A stretch of 64,000 nt of DNA, taken from positions 62,001 through 126,000 of the forward strand of contig NZ_JBGFGP010000108.1 of the NCBI RefSeq assembly GCF_041224545.1, given 5' to 3'. The notes beneath the pieces are model-generated. The model searched no databases, had not been told where the DNA came from, and saw nothing but the letters and a program-made list of their open reading frames with translations. This document shows, piece after piece, positions 43,179-52,665 of this stretch; the stretch's first letter is position 1; the number at the start of each line of letters is the position of its first letter. A program made the translations under genes and the position numbers. This stretch comes from Sedimentitalea sp041224545 (GTDB lineage: Bacteria > Pseudomonadota > Alphaproteobacteria > Rhodobacterales > Rhodobacteraceae).

Positions 43179-43858
43179 GCCGTTTTCCTTTCCGGGTCAA
43201 GCGACCCCTCAGAGACCTCGCCGCGTTCGATGACCAGCGTCCGGCTGGCGAAACCGCGCAACAGCGAGGGATTGGATTCTGTGATGACAAGGGTAATGCT
43301 GCGATCGCTGTCCCGCAGGGCGCGCAGCGCATCGGCGTAGCGCAGGGCCAGCGCCGGCGCGAGGCCTTGGAACGGCTCGTCCAGCATCACCAGCTTGGTC
43401 CCCAGCATCAGCGCCCGCGCCAGGGCAACCATCTTGCCCTGCCCGCCCGATACGTTGCCCGCCGGACGGTTCGCCATTTCCCGCAATTCGGGAAGAATGT
43501 CATAGACCCTGTCCAGCCTGCGCCGCGTCTCGACCGGACCAAGCCTGGCGGCATCGGCGGGCAGCAGGATATTCTCTTCGACCGTGAAGGCTGAGAACAG
43601 CCGCCGGTCTTCCGGTGAATATCCGATGCCGAGACCGGGCCGTTTCGGTGGCGCAACCGAGCCGAGGGACTTTCCCTCGAACAGGATTTCGCCCGTCTGC
43701 ATCTTGGTAAAGCCCATGATGGTGCGCAAAAGCGTGGTCTTGCCCGCGCCATTGCGCCCGATCAGGGCCAGGGTCTCGGCGGCCTCGACGCGAAAGGTCA
43801 GGTTGCGCAGGATCCCGATGATTCCGATCGAGGCGCTCACATCGCGAAATTCAAGCAT
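43175..43858 (-). CDS. Branched-chain-type ABC transporter ATP-binding protein (LivF-like)
   Basis: A 227-aa ATPase. Walker A GRNGAGKTTLLRTIMG (about 34-49), signature NVSGGQGKMVALARALM and Walker B KLVMLDEPFQGLAP. It is the second ATPase of a HAAT-type importer and overlaps the LivG-like gene by one base. The signature deviates from the usual LSGGQQQ (here GGQGKM). Confidence 0.92.
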   Translation of the reverse strand: MLEFRDVSASIGIIGILRNLTFRVEAAETLALIGRNGAGKTTLLRTIMGFTKMQTGEILFEGKSLGSVAPPKRPGLGIGYSPEDRRLFSAFTVEENILLPADAARLGPVETRRRLDRVYDILPELREMANRPAGNVSGGQGKMVALARALMLGTKLVMLDEPFQGLAPALALRYADALRALRDSDRSITLVITESNPSLLRGFASRTLVIERGEVSEGSLDPERKTA

Positions 43859-44631
43859 CAGGCCACTTCCTCGCCAATGACATCGCGGATGACGTCGGGG
43901 TGTTCGAGCATCTCTTCGGGTGTGCCGCGCAACTGCACATTGCCTGCATTCCAGACCGCGACCTCGTCGGCATAGCGCGACACGATCCCCATGTCGTGTT
44001 CGACGAAAACCGACGTCACCCCGGCTTCGGCCAGAGCACCAACAAGTATTTCCATCACCTCGTGCTTCTGGGAAGACGCCACGCCGGACGTGGGTTCATC
44101 CATCAGCAGAAGCCGCGGCTTCAGGGCCAGAGCAACGGCAATGTCGATCAGCTTGCGCTGCCCTTCGGACAGCTCGACCACCACGCGGTCGGCCACATCG
44201 GCGCAGTTTACCAGATCAAGCAGGTGCATCATCTCGTCACGCTGCCTGATCCTGTGCAGGCTTTGCAGCGGGTTGCGCAGCCCTTCGCGCGCCGCCGCCG
44301 AGATCAGCAGGTTTTCCAGCGCCGTATGCTCGGTGAAAAGCTGCGGGATCTGAAACGCCCGCGCGACACCGCGCCGAACGATCTTGCGCGGCGGCAGTGC
44401 GCTGATGTCCTCGCCTTCCAGAAAGACCTTGCCCTGTTGCGGCTTGAGCCAGCCGGTGCAGATGTTCAGGAAGGTGGTCTTGCCCGCCCCGTTGGGACCG
44501 ATGATGGCAAGGTTGCGCCAGGCCTCGATCTGCATCGAGACATTGTTGGCTGCGGTCACGCCACCGAACCTGATGACCAGATCGCGGGTTTCCAGCAGCG
44601 GCGGCGTGCCCGATCTCGGTGTCGCGTTCAT
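43858..44631 (-). CDS. Branched-chain-type ABC transporter ATP-binding protein (LivG-like)
   Basis: A 257-aa ATPase. Walker A GPNGAGKTTFLNICTGW (about 41-57), signature ELSEGQRKLIDIAVAL and Walker B LLLMDEPTSGVASSQK. The C-terminal ATP-domain extension seen in LivG proteins is present. It overlaps the LivM-like gene by four bases, indicating tight coupling. Confidence 0.92.
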   Translation of the reverse strand: MNATPRSGTPPLLETRDLVIRFGGVTAANNVSMQIEAWRNLAIIGPNGAGKTTFLNICTGWLKPQQGKVFLEGEDISALPPRKIVRRGVARAFQIPQLFTEHTALENLLISAAAREGLRNPLQSLHRIRQRDEMMHLLDLVNCADVADRVVVELSEGQRKLIDIAVALALKPRLLLMDEPTSGVASSQKHEVMEILVGALAEAGVTSVFVEHDMGIVSRYADEVAVWNAGNVQLRGTPEEMLEHPDVIRDVIGEEVA

Positions 44632-45656
44632 TTGGCCTCCTCCGCTGTTCCCGGTCGCTGGCTGCTCATCTTGCGGTGACCGATCAGGGTATCGGCGATA
44701 CCCATGATCCCGCCCGGCGCAAACAGGATGATGACCAGCAGGAAGCTTCCCAGCAGAAGCTGCCAGACGTCACCCGCAAAGGCCGAGGCATAGATCCGCA
44801 CGACCTCGTAGATCAGCGCGCCGATAAAGGCACCGCGCACCGAACCTGCGCCGCCAAGCACGGCAATGAAAACCATTTCCGCAGAACGCACCCACCAGAC
44901 ATATTCCGGTGTCACCACACCCTGCGTCAACGCCATGAGCGACCCGCCGACACCGCAGAGCGCCGCAGACAGCATGTAGCCCGACAACAATACGCGCCTT
45001 GGCGACAAACCGAGATATTCAAGCCGCGTTTCGTTGGTCTTGATGGTCTGGAAAATCTGCCCGACAGGCGAGGCGAACCAGCGCAGCGTAAACCAGCCGA
45101 GCACAACCATAAGCACGATCGAAAGGTAGAATATCACCGCCTCGAAATCGGAGCGTTCCATGACCATCCCAAGGACCGCCGGGCGTGCCAGGCGAATGCC
45201 GTCGGCCCCGCCGGTGACATGATAGAACTTTTCGAGAATCGACCAGAAGATCATCGAGAAGGCCAGGTTGAGCATTCCGAAGAAGATCCCCCGGTAGCGC
45301 ACCACGAAAAGCCCCACGAGCAACCCGCTGACGGCGGCTCCGCCGACCCCGGCCACAAGCACAAGGATCAGATCCGCCTCGGGCAGCGACGCCATCAGGA
45401 AAGCACCGACATAAGCCGAGATGCCGAAGAATAGCGCATGACCGAAAGAAACCTGCCCCGCCCGCAGCAGGACGGTGACCCCCAGTACAGCAAGCCCCTT
45501 GGCCAGCGCAAGATTGATCAGCAACTGCATGGAGGGCGCGATGAAAGGCACCGCCGCCAGCAACAGGATTCCCAGCAATGTCAGAATCGCGCGTATCGAA
45601 GGCATGGCACCGGATTTCGCGCTGTCCGATGTCGGGTGTCGTGTCGTATCGCTCAT
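44628..45656 (-). CDS. Branched-chain-type ABC transporter permease (LivM-like)
   Basis: A 342-aa permease with about nine to ten TM segments and the LivM coupling-helix region FFGMLNLAFSMIFWSILEKF and NETRLEYLGLSPRRVLLSGY. It pairs with the LivH-like protein 9 bases upstream in the operon. Confidence 0.92.
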   Translation of the reverse strand: MSDTTRHPTSDSAKSGAMPSIRAILTLLGILLLAAVPFIAPSMQLLINLALAKGLAVLGVTVLLRAGQVSFGHALFFGISAYVGAFLMASLPEADLILVLVAGVGGAAVSGLLVGLFVVRYRGIFFGMLNLAFSMIFWSILEKFYHVTGGADGIRLARPAVLGMVMERSDFEAVIFYLSIVLMVVLGWFTLRWFASPVGQIFQTIKTNETRLEYLGLSPRRVLLSGYMLSAALCGVGGSLMALTQGVVTPEYVWWVRSAEMVFIAVLGGAGSVRGAFIGALIYEVVRIYASAFAGDVWQLLLGSFLLVIILFAPGGIMGIADTLIGHRKMSSQRPGTAEEAK

Positions 45657-45665
45657 GCGGTGTCC

Positions 45666-46571
45666 TCAGATCTTGCGGGCGACAGGGCTGCCGAAGAGTC
45701 CCTCGGGGCGCACGAGCAGGACCAGCACCATGATGAGATATGGCACGAGAACGGCGACCTCGGGCCAGACATAGACCGCGAAAGACCGGCCAAGGCCAAT
45801 CATCAGAGCGGCGACCGCGGCCCCGCCGATCTGCCCCAGACCCGCAGTGGCGACCACGGCGAACGACAGCACGATCATGTCGGCGCCCATACCGGGCAGG
45901 ATCGACGTGGTCGGCGACGCAAGCGCGCCGCCAAGACCGGCGAGCACCGCGCCAACCATGAAGGTAAACAGGAATACGCGGTCGGCATCTATCCCGATGG
46001 ATTGCGCCGCCTCGCGGTCTTCCGTGGTGGCCAGGATCAGCTTGCCGATCACCGTCCGGCGCAGAAAGAAGCGCAGCCCGAGCAGCAGGCCGGTGGCGAC
46101 CACCGGCAGCAGGATCAACTGGTAGACCGTATATGTCACGCCGAAGACGGTCACATTTCCCAGGGCCTGCAGGACGCGGGCCTCGAAATAGGGCTGCGAA
46201 CCCCAGACCAGCCGCTGCACGTCCTCAAGGATCATGAAGACGGCGAAGGTGACGAGAAGCTGCAGGACTTCTGGCTTGTCATAGATCCGCCGCAACAACA
46301 GCCACTCGATCGGCCCCCCGAGGGCCACCCCCACGAGGGCGGCCGAGACAATCATCAGCGGAAAAGCGAACACCGGCGCGAAACCGAGCGCCAGGAAATA
46401 GCCGCTCAGGGACACCGTGACATAGGCGCCGATCGCGTAAAGCGACCCGTGGGCGACATTCAGGATGCGCATGACGCCGAAAATCAGGGTCAGACCGAGC
46501 GCCACGATGAACACCAGCGCCGCATAGGAGATCCCGTCGAACAGAGCGAGCAGGAAGATCGTCAGGTTCAT
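45666..46571 (-). CDS. Branched-chain-type ABC transporter permease (LivH-like)
   Basis: A 301-aa permease with about eight TM segments. It shows the LivH signature GLTLIFGVMRILNVAHGSLY near residues 26-45 and the coupling region DREAAQSIGIDADRVFLFTF. A strong nested hairpin lies between it and the upstream binding-protein gene. Confidence 0.93.
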   Translation of the reverse strand: MNLTIFLLALFDGISYAALVFIVALGLTLIFGVMRILNVAHGSLYAIGAYVTVSLSGYFLALGFAPVFAFPLMIVSAALVGVALGGPIEWLLLRRIYDKPEVLQLLVTFAVFMILEDVQRLVWGSQPYFEARVLQALGNVTVFGVTYTVYQLILLPVVATGLLLGLRFFLRRTVIGKLILATTEDREAAQSIGIDADRVFLFTFMVGAVLAGLGGALASPTTSILPGMGADMIVLSFAVVATAGLGQIGGAAVAALMIGLGRSFAVYVWPEVAVLVPYLIMVLVLLVRPEGLFGSPVARKI

Positions 46572-46671
46572 GAAACCGCCTCTCGTTGGTGGACCGTCAA
46601 GCCGCCCGGTGAAAGGCGCGCAGGATGCCTCGCCACGACATGCCTCCGGCCCTGCCCAAGCGCCATTTCCT

Positions 46672-46721
46672 GCGGGTTGTCCTCACATTGCATCTGATGA
46701 TGCCATCCGTGGACAACCCGC
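46672..46721 (-). other. Nested mRNA hairpin between binding-protein and permease genes
   Basis: A perfect 11-bp inverted repeat GCGGGTTGTCC / GGACAACCCGC encloses a second hairpin GCATC-TGAT-GATGC (46690-46703). It sits in the 157-base gap after the binding-protein stop and before LivH. Such structures usually protect the binding-protein mRNA 3' end so that it is made in excess over the membrane subunits. Confidence 0.7.
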
Positions 46722-46728
46722 GACGGTA

Positions 46729-48018
46729 TCACTTTTCATATGTCGAGACTGTCAGGCTGTCGGCGAAGCCCGCATCGAGCCCCTTGATCCAGTCCAGAGA
46801 GACCTCACCCAGCGGCGGCAGAAGGTCTTCGCCGTCAAAGATCATGATGTTCTCGAGGGTCGCGAACGGGTAGTCGCCATTTTGGACGGAAGTCCCCATG
46901 AGTTGCGACTCGACACCCTGATTGTCCTCGCGCAAGTGCAGAGAGCGACCGAGGCCCTGGAACTCCAGCCCTTCGAAGGCCGCCAGAAGCTGGTCCTTGC
47001 TTGGCCAGTCGACGCCATTCTCGGCAATGGCCTTGTCATAGGCGGCCGTCAGCGCGGCAATCGCCTGACTGGCGTGGAAGACCGGATAGACCGGGATATC
47101 GCCGGTGGCTTGCTTGTATTGCTCCATGAAGCTCTTGAAATCCGCGTCATCGCGACGCTCGGGGTGCAGGAAATAATGATCCCCGCGGGCGCCGATGATG
47201 TGCCCGGCAGGCAGGCTGCTGCCCAGCCGTTCAAGCGAGCTTTCGGCCAGCGGCAGAACGAAGGTCGACGTGTTCATCAGGCCGCGTTGGAACGCCTGCT
47301 GCACGAAGGTATCGAGATCCGCACCCCAGGATGTGGAGAGGATAACGTCAGGCCGCAAGGCCTGCAGGCGCGAAATCTCGGTTGAGAAGTCAGGCGCGCC
47401 GAATTTCGGGAAGAACTCGCCCACGACTTCGACATCCGGCTTCATGACCTGCAGCGCAGTGTAGAAGATATCCCAACTGTCACGGCCCCAGGCGTAATCT
47501 TGATTGACCACGGCAATGGTCTTGAAGTCAGGCTTGGTCTTGAGCAGGTAGGTCACCGCCGCCAGCATTTCCGAGGTGGCATTCCCTTGCGTGCGGAAGA
47601 CGTAGTCATAGCTGTTTTCCTCGAAGATGCGCTGCGTGCCGCAGTCCCACATCAGGTTCGGAACCTTCAGATCCTCGGCCAGCGGCGCCAGCGTCTGGCA
47701 GTTGCCCGAAGAGATCGAGGCCAGCATGACCTCGGCGCCACCGCTCTGGGCGACCCGGCGGTATTCCGACGTCAGGGCTTCGGCGCCGGCCCCCTCGTCG
47801 ATATAGGTCACCTCGATCGGCACGCCGTTGACGCCGCCTTCTGAATTGATGTTCTCGACCAGGATATTCATTGCATCGCGTGCCGGAACACCGAACACCG
47901 AAGCGGGGCCGGTCAAAAAGGTGGTCATGCCGATCTTGAGCGTCTCGGGCTTGTCAGCGGCGAGAGCCGCAAACGGCAGCCCGGCGCAAAGCATGGTCAT
48001 CGTCAACAGGTTCTTCAT
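46729..48018 (-). CDS. Branched-chain-type ABC transporter substrate-binding protein
   Basis: A 429-aa periplasmic binding protein of the LivJ/LivK fold. Residues 1-20 are a signal peptide (LLTMTMLCAGLPFAALA). The mature start LKIGMTTFLTGPASVFG, followed by EGGVNGVPIEVTYIDEG, is family-typical. At 429 aa it is longer than LivK (about 370), as in homologues that bind aromatic or other non-amino-acid ligands. The ligand cannot be read from sequence; the operon partners (ALDH, SDR, cyclase) argue for a carbon source other than leucine. Confidence 0.9.
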   Translation of the reverse strand: MKNLLTMTMLCAGLPFAALAADKPETLKIGMTTFLTGPASVFGVPARDAMNILVENINSEGGVNGVPIEVTYIDEGAGAEALTSEYRRVAQSGGAEVMLASISSGNCQTLAPLAEDLKVPNLMWDCGTQRIFEENSYDYVFRTQGNATSEMLAAVTYLLKTKPDFKTIAVVNQDYAWGRDSWDIFYTALQVMKPDVEVVGEFFPKFGAPDFSTEISRLQALRPDVILSTSWGADLDTFVQQAFQRGLMNTSTFVLPLAESSLERLGSSLPAGHIIGARGDHYFLHPERRDDADFKSFMEQYKQATGDIPVYPVFHASQAIAALTAAYDKAIAENGVDWPSKDQLLAAFEGLEFQGLGRSLHLREDNQGVESQLMGTSVQNGDYPFATLENIMIFDGEDLLPPLGEVSLDWIKGLDAGFADSLTVSTYEK

Positions 48019-48052
48019 CTTGGATTTCCTCCCGGATTTCAGTGCAGATCGG

Positions 48053-49063
48053 TCAGCGGATCGCGATGGGGTTGATGATCATCTGCACGGCCCCCTTCAC
48101 GCGGGCTTGGCCCAGAACGAACATGAATTCGTGAACGTCATCCGCTGCAAGGGCGCGCGTATCCATGTTTTCCAGAATGTAGATACCATTCTCGGGTTGC
48201 AGGATCTGATGTGCGCGAAAGGCCTCTCCCTCGACCTCGGCGGGCACGACTTCCATGCCCCAGGTGTCCGCGCCGACGGCCATGACACCGATCTCTGCCA
48301 GGTATTCCGCGCCGCTTACGCCCAGCCCGGGTTCTGCCGCGCCGAACCGTTCCGGGTCGGCATTGTCACCTTCCAGCAGGTCCATCCAGTTGGAATTGAA
48401 CAGGACCACATCGCCCTCGCGCAACTCGACCGACTGGGCCTCGGCAGCCGCCTTGATGTCTTCTGCGGTATAGGCCGTGCCTTCCTCGACCATGTCGGTG
48501 CCAAAGTATTCGGCCATGTCGAGCATGACACCGCGCCCGACCAGACCCGGCAGCTTTTCAAGACCCAATTGGCTCAGCCCGGACGCCGGCGCGAAATCGG
48601 CATAGGTGCGCCCACCGTAATAGACGTGATCGACACCCGCGTGACCCAGCCCGTCGATCTGCGGACCGATGCCCAGCCAGCCCATGAATATGTCGTCGTT
48701 GTAGGTGAACTTGTTTTCGCCCAGACCCGAGTTGCCGTTCTGACCCGGTTGCAGGACGGTCACCGACAGGCTGCGGGGCGGAAAGGCCGGCGTGTCCGAG
48801 CCGACGATCATGCCGAGGCTGTATACCTTGCCGTCAGTGACCAGTTCGGCCGCCAGCTTGACCCGCTCTGCAGTCATGTGGTTGGCCGCGCCCAGCTCGT
48901 CCTCGGCTCCCCATCTATGATCTGCCCATTCCGGAGGAGCGGTCTCCTGTGCTGCTGCCGCTCCGATCGAAGCCGCAAGCGCGACGGCTGCAAGTCCGGT
49001 CAATCGCGCGGTCGTTCCGACGGCGGCGCAATTGCAACTACCAATGTTCCGTTGAACCCTCAT
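48053..49063 (-). CDS. Exported cyclase-family (PF04199) hydrolase
   Basis: A 336-aa protein of the kynurenine-formamidase-like cyclase family. An N-terminal hydrophobic stretch (LTGLAAVALAASIGAAAA) about 20 residues from the start with AAA-Q cleavage indicates export. The core reads GIGPQIDGLGHAGVDHVYY, in place of the HxGTHxD metal site of bacterial kynurenine formamidases, so two of the usual metal-binding His are missing while Asp and the later His remain. It heads the operon, 34 bases before the binding-protein gene, and might open a ring or cleave an amide/ester in the periplasm before uptake. Function is not established. Confidence 0.8.
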   Translation of the reverse strand: MRVQRNIGSCNCAAVGTTARLTGLAAVALAASIGAAAAQETAPPEWADHRWGAEDELGAANHMTAERVKLAAELVTDGKVYSLGMIVGSDTPAFPPRSLSVTVLQPGQNGNSGLGENKFTYNDDIFMGWLGIGPQIDGLGHAGVDHVYYGGRTYADFAPASGLSQLGLEKLPGLVGRGVMLDMAEYFGTDMVEEGTAYTAEDIKAAAEAQSVELREGDVVLFNSNWMDLLEGDNADPERFGAAEPGLGVSGAEYLAEIGVMAVGADTWGMEVVPAEVEGEAFRAHQILQPENGIYILENMDTRALAADDVHEFMFVLGQARVKGAVQMIINPIAIR

Positions 49064-49145
49064 CGCTTCCTCCTAGAGCTTAGAGATGTGCAGGAGCCTA
49101 AGGTCAGACCGCGATCAGCCGCCAATACCGTGATGCAATTCCGGT

Positions 49146-49162
49146 CATAGCGTTAACCTATG
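49146..49162. promoter_or_regulatory. LysR-type binding site candidate
   Basis: CATAG-N7-CTATG, which includes ATAG-N7-CTAT and the T-N11-A core expected of LysR-family recognition sites. It lies in the 186-base divergent region between the cyclase/ABC operon and the alcohol dehydrogenase-LysR pair. Confidence 0.6.
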
Positions 49163-49249
49163 TCCCGGGCTAAATTGCGTTTCACATCGCGCCCGGCGTC
49201 CTAGTTTAGCCGGAAGAGGAATCGAATTGGCCAGCGGGAGGATGCCACC

Positions 49250-50377
49250 ATGAAGATTGAAGCTGCCGTGCTGACGCGCACAGGGATAGAGCGTGATTTC
49301 GAAGCCGCCAATGCGCTGGAGGTACGCGAGGTCGATCTGGCCGGGCCGGGACCGGGCGAGGTGCTGATCCGGATCGCGGCCGCAGGCGTCTGTCATTCCG
49401 ACCTTTCGGTGATCAACGGCACACGGCCCCGACCGCTGCCCATGGTCCTGGGGCACGAGGCCTCGGGCTTTGTGCAGGAGGTCGGACAGGGTGTCGATGA
49501 CCTGTCGCCGGGTGATCACGTGGTGTGCATTTTCGCACCGGGATGCGGCAATTGCCTGCCCTGTGCCGAAGGTCGCCCGGCACTTTGCACGCGCGCCGCC
49601 GCGCATCACGGCATCGGCGAACTGATGACTGGGCATCGGCGGCTGGCGATGGATGGCAGCCCTGTGAACCATCACGTCGGTGTCTCTGCCTTTGCCAGCC
49701 ATGCGGTGGTCGCGCGTCAGTCCCTGGTGAAAGTCGATATCGACCTTCCTCCGCATATTTCCGCTCTCTTTTCCTGCGCAATGCTGACCGGAGCCGGAGC
49801 GGTATTCAACACGGCGCGGGTCATGCCCGGGTCCAGGGTCGCGGTCTTCGGGCTGGGCGGTGTCGGTCTTTCGGCCGTCCTCGGTGCCGCGGCGGCCGGA
49901 GCAGGAGAGATCATCGCCATCGACACGTTCGAAACAAAGATGCAGACCGCGCTGGACATGGGTGCGACACGTGCGATCAAGGCCGATGCCGATACCATCG
50001 AAACCATCCGGGAGGCCACCGGCGGGGGCGTCGACGTGGCGATCGAACTGGCCGGGTCGAGCCGCGCACTCGAGACCGCCTGGAGCTGCACCTGCCGTGG
50101 TGGTCTGACCGTCACCGCCGGCCTGCCGCATCCGGATGAACGCATGTCACTGAACGCGCTGCAGCTTGTTGCCGAGGAACGCACGTTGAAGGGCAGCTAC
50201 ATCGGCTCCTGCGTGCCGCAGCGCGACCTGCCCCGCATGTTCTCGCTTCATGCGCAGGGCAAACTGCCGGTCGAAAAGATGCTGACCCATCGCGTGAAAC
50301 TGGCCGATATCAATCGCGCGATGGACCAGCTCGACCAGGGCACCGCGATCCGTCAGGTGATCGAGTTCGACAGATGA
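49250..50377 (+). CDS. Zinc-dependent alcohol dehydrogenase (class III-like)
   Basis: A 375-aa medium-chain dehydrogenase. Catalytic zinc ligands: Cys in GVCHSDLSVI and His-Glu in LGHEASG. Structural-zinc lobe: CGNCLPCAEGRPALC. NAD fold: VAVFGLGGVGLSAVLGAAAAG, with an acidic residue (IAIDTFE) that favours NAD over NADP. GGGAGG precedes the ATG. It overlaps the LysR gene by four bases. It should oxidise an alcohol to an aldehyde, for the ALDH of the divergent operon. Confidence 0.91.
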   Translation: MKIEAAVLTRTGIERDFEAANALEVREVDLAGPGPGEVLIRIAAAGVCHSDLSVINGTRPRPLPMVLGHEASGFVQEVGQGVDDLSPGDHVVCIFAPGCGNCLPCAEGRPALCTRAAAHHGIGELMTGHRRLAMDGSPVNHHVGVSAFASHAVVARQSLVKVDIDLPPHISALFSCAMLTGAGAVFNTARVMPGSRVAVFGLGGVGLSAVLGAAAAGAGEIIAIDTFETKMQTALDMGATRAIKADADTIETIREATGGGVDVAIELAGSSRALETAWSCTCRGGLTVTAGLPHPDERMSLNALQLVAEERTLKGSYIGSCVPQRDLPRMFSLHAQGKLPVEKMLTHRVKLADINRAMDQLDQGTAIRQVIEFDR

Positions 50378-51303
50378 TCGACATCCGGCAGCTGCGTTAC
50401 TTTCTTGCCATTGCCGACGCGCCGTCGATCTCTGCGGCGGCACATACCATCGGCGTGGCGCAACCCTCGCTGTCCCAGCACGTGCAGCGCATGGAAGAGG
50501 AACTTGGCGTCAAGCTCATGGATCGGTCCCCCCGTGGCACGTTGCTGACGCAGGAGGGGCATGAACTTGTGGAACACGCCCGCCGGATCTGCGACAGCCT
50601 CGATCGCTGTGTCGCGGACATGCGCGAGCTGGGGGGAACAATCAGGGGACGTGTTGCCTTTGGCATGCCCCCGTCCTGCTCCATGGTCATGTCGGTCCCG
50701 CTGGCGGAAACCGTGCGGCTTGAACTGCCCGAGGTCCGCCTGCGCGCGGTCGAGTCCATGAGCGGTTATCTCAAGACCTGGATCGAGGACGGCACGGTCG
50801 ACATAGGTTTTCTCTATGATCTCACCGATGCGGGACATCTGCGCAAGACGCAGGTGATGCAAGAGCAGCTGTTCTTCTTTTCCGCGCCCGACGCCTGGCC
50901 TCTGGACACCCCGCCGGGCACGCCCGTCCCGCTGGCGGAACTTCAGCCACTGGACATGATCCTGACATCGAACGGGCTGCGAAACACCATCGAACGCTAT
51001 TGCAGCAGCCACGGCATCAAGCTGAACGTCGTGATCGAGATGGATGCGATGACCCAGATCAAGGAACTGGTGGCGCGCGGATCGGGCTACACGATCTTCG
51101 CGCCCGTCGCGGCTCAGGACTTCGTCGAGCGCGGAGAGCTGTTGCGCGCTCCGATCGTCGCGCCGACGCTGACACGCCCGGTCTACATCGTGTCGAATCC
51201 GGCACGGGTGATGACCCGTGCCTGTCGCGCGGTCGAACAGCTGACTCTGGACGTGGCGCGCGAATTGGTACAGCGCGGCATTTGGGAAGCCACGCTGGTC
51301 TGA
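50374..51303 (+). CDS. LysR family transcriptional regulator
   Basis: A 309-aa regulator. The winged helix-turn-helix is at about 1-60 (FLAIADAPSISAAAHTIG, then VAQPSLSQHVQRMEEELGVK), followed by an effector-binding domain of two alpha/beta subdomains. It is co-translated with the alcohol dehydrogenase (ATGA, 50374-50377). The LysR-type site at 49146 suggests it controls both the dehydrogenase and the divergent ABC operon. Confidence 0.93.
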   Translation: MIDIRQLRYFLAIADAPSISAAAHTIGVAQPSLSQHVQRMEEELGVKLMDRSPRGTLLTQEGHELVEHARRICDSLDRCVADMRELGGTIRGRVAFGMPPSCSMVMSVPLAETVRLELPEVRLRAVESMSGYLKTWIEDGTVDIGFLYDLTDAGHLRKTQVMQEQLFFFSAPDAWPLDTPPGTPVPLAELQPLDMILTSNGLRNTIERYCSSHGIKLNVVIEMDAMTQIKELVARGSGYTIFAPVAAQDFVERGELLRAPIVAPTLTRPVYIVSNPARVMTRACRAVEQLTLDVARELVQRGIWEATLV

Positions 51304-51463
51304 AAGCGCTTCTTGCCCAAAGAACCTTGCACGCCACGGCCATACGCCCGCGTGATGCGCAAGGGCATCGCACCGCCGGTAAGCACCCTACATCGCGCCG
51401 ATTTCCCTGAAGTAGCGCTCGGCGCAGCTTTGTTTGCGGCGGGACGCGATGTAGACTGGGGTC

Positions 51464-52504
51464 ATGAAACACACCTCGGCGAAACTCCTGGCGCTGGTCG
51501 ATGAAGCGGGCCTCTCGGATGGTACGCTGCGCCAGCTTCTATCGCCCTTCGGTATCGGGCCGGACGAGTTCAGGAATGTGGACCGGCTTTTTGCGCTCGA
51601 TGAGATCCTCGCGATCTTTCGCGTGATCGTCGCCCATGTGGCCAACGCCGATACGGTGTTTCGGGCCGGACAGAGGTTTCGCTTTACCGATTTCGGCATT
51701 TTCGGACTCGCGGTGATGAGCCAGCCGGACCTGCGGCTGGCCTTGCGGTTCACCATGCGCTACCGGCCGCTGTCGTCGCCGCTGATCGGGCTGGAGGTGC
51801 AGGATGCCGAGGGTGACAGCGGGCTTGTCTTTTACCCCCTGCCCGGCACCACCGAGGATCACGACATCTATCCGCGACTGCTGGATTTCAACGTCGGCAT
51901 GTTCCTGTCGCTGATTTCCGATGCCATCGGTCGGGACGATTTCACATCCGCCATCCAGCTGTCGGCAAGGGCGGACAAGCTGTCGCAGGATCTGCTGCGC
52001 GACAAGGGACTGCACGTCATCCCCGGCGCCCTGAGAGATGCAATTGTCCTCAAGCCCTGGGCCATGGACGCTCCGCTGCGCCACAAGAGCACGGTCGGCG
52101 CGGCACTGGCCAGGAAGCTCTGTGGCGATGCGCTTGCGAGCGTGCGAAATGCCTCGAAATTTTCGGCCGAGGTGCAGGCGGTCATGATCGCGAATATCGA
52201 AAAGCCGCTGACCACGGCCTTTGTGGCGCGTCGTCTCGGGATGGGAGAGCGCAGCCTGCGCCGCCGCCTGTCCGAAGAAAGCCTGTCTTTCCGCTTGTTG
52301 AAGCAATCGGTGCAGAGCGATATCGCGCGCCGTTATCTGGGCGAAACCCGCATGACAATCGCGGATGTCGCGCTGGCCGTCGGATATAGCGATGTGGCCA
52401 ATTTCAGGCGGGCGTTTCGCGCCCTTCACGGGGTGACACCACAGGAGTATCGGGAGGATTTGCGCGCAGGAGGGGGTGATAATTGGCCGAATGGCCGAAA
52501 ATGA
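51464..52504 (+). CDS. AraC family transcriptional regulator (Arabinose_bd type)
   Basis: A 346-aa regulator. The N-terminal 200 residues resemble the PF12625 ligand domain (LLALVDEAGLSDGTLRQLLS..., FTMRYRPLSSPLIGLEVQD). The last 100 are the AraC double helix-turn-helix (FVARRLGMGERSLRRRL and MTIADVALAVGYSDVANFRRAF). It precedes the FAD oxidase-GMC-IOR genes on the same strand by 161 bases and is the natural candidate for their regulator. Confidence 0.91.
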   Translation: MKHTSAKLLALVDEAGLSDGTLRQLLSPFGIGPDEFRNVDRLFALDEILAIFRVIVAHVANADTVFRAGQRFRFTDFGIFGLAVMSQPDLRLALRFTMRYRPLSSPLIGLEVQDAEGDSGLVFYPLPGTTEDHDIYPRLLDFNVGMFLSLISDAIGRDDFTSAIQLSARADKLSQDLLRDKGLHVIPGALRDAIVLKPWAMDAPLRHKSTVGAALARKLCGDALASVRNASKFSAEVQAVMIANIEKPLTTAFVARRLGMGERSLRRRLSEESLSFRLLKQSVQSDIARRYLGETRMTIADVALAVGYSDVANFRRAFRALHGVTPQEYREDLRAGGGDNWPNGRK

Positions 52505-52665
52505 CCCCATTTTGAATAAAACTGACCCTGATGCGCCGCGCCAATCCCTTGGAAAAGGAAAGGAAGGGAGAGAAGGATGTCGGAAATGCGAATCCCATTG
52601 CAGGAGGGTCCGGTCCATGAGAGCGGACACGATCTTCTGGCGGAAGACTCCCGGAGGGCGGTGCC

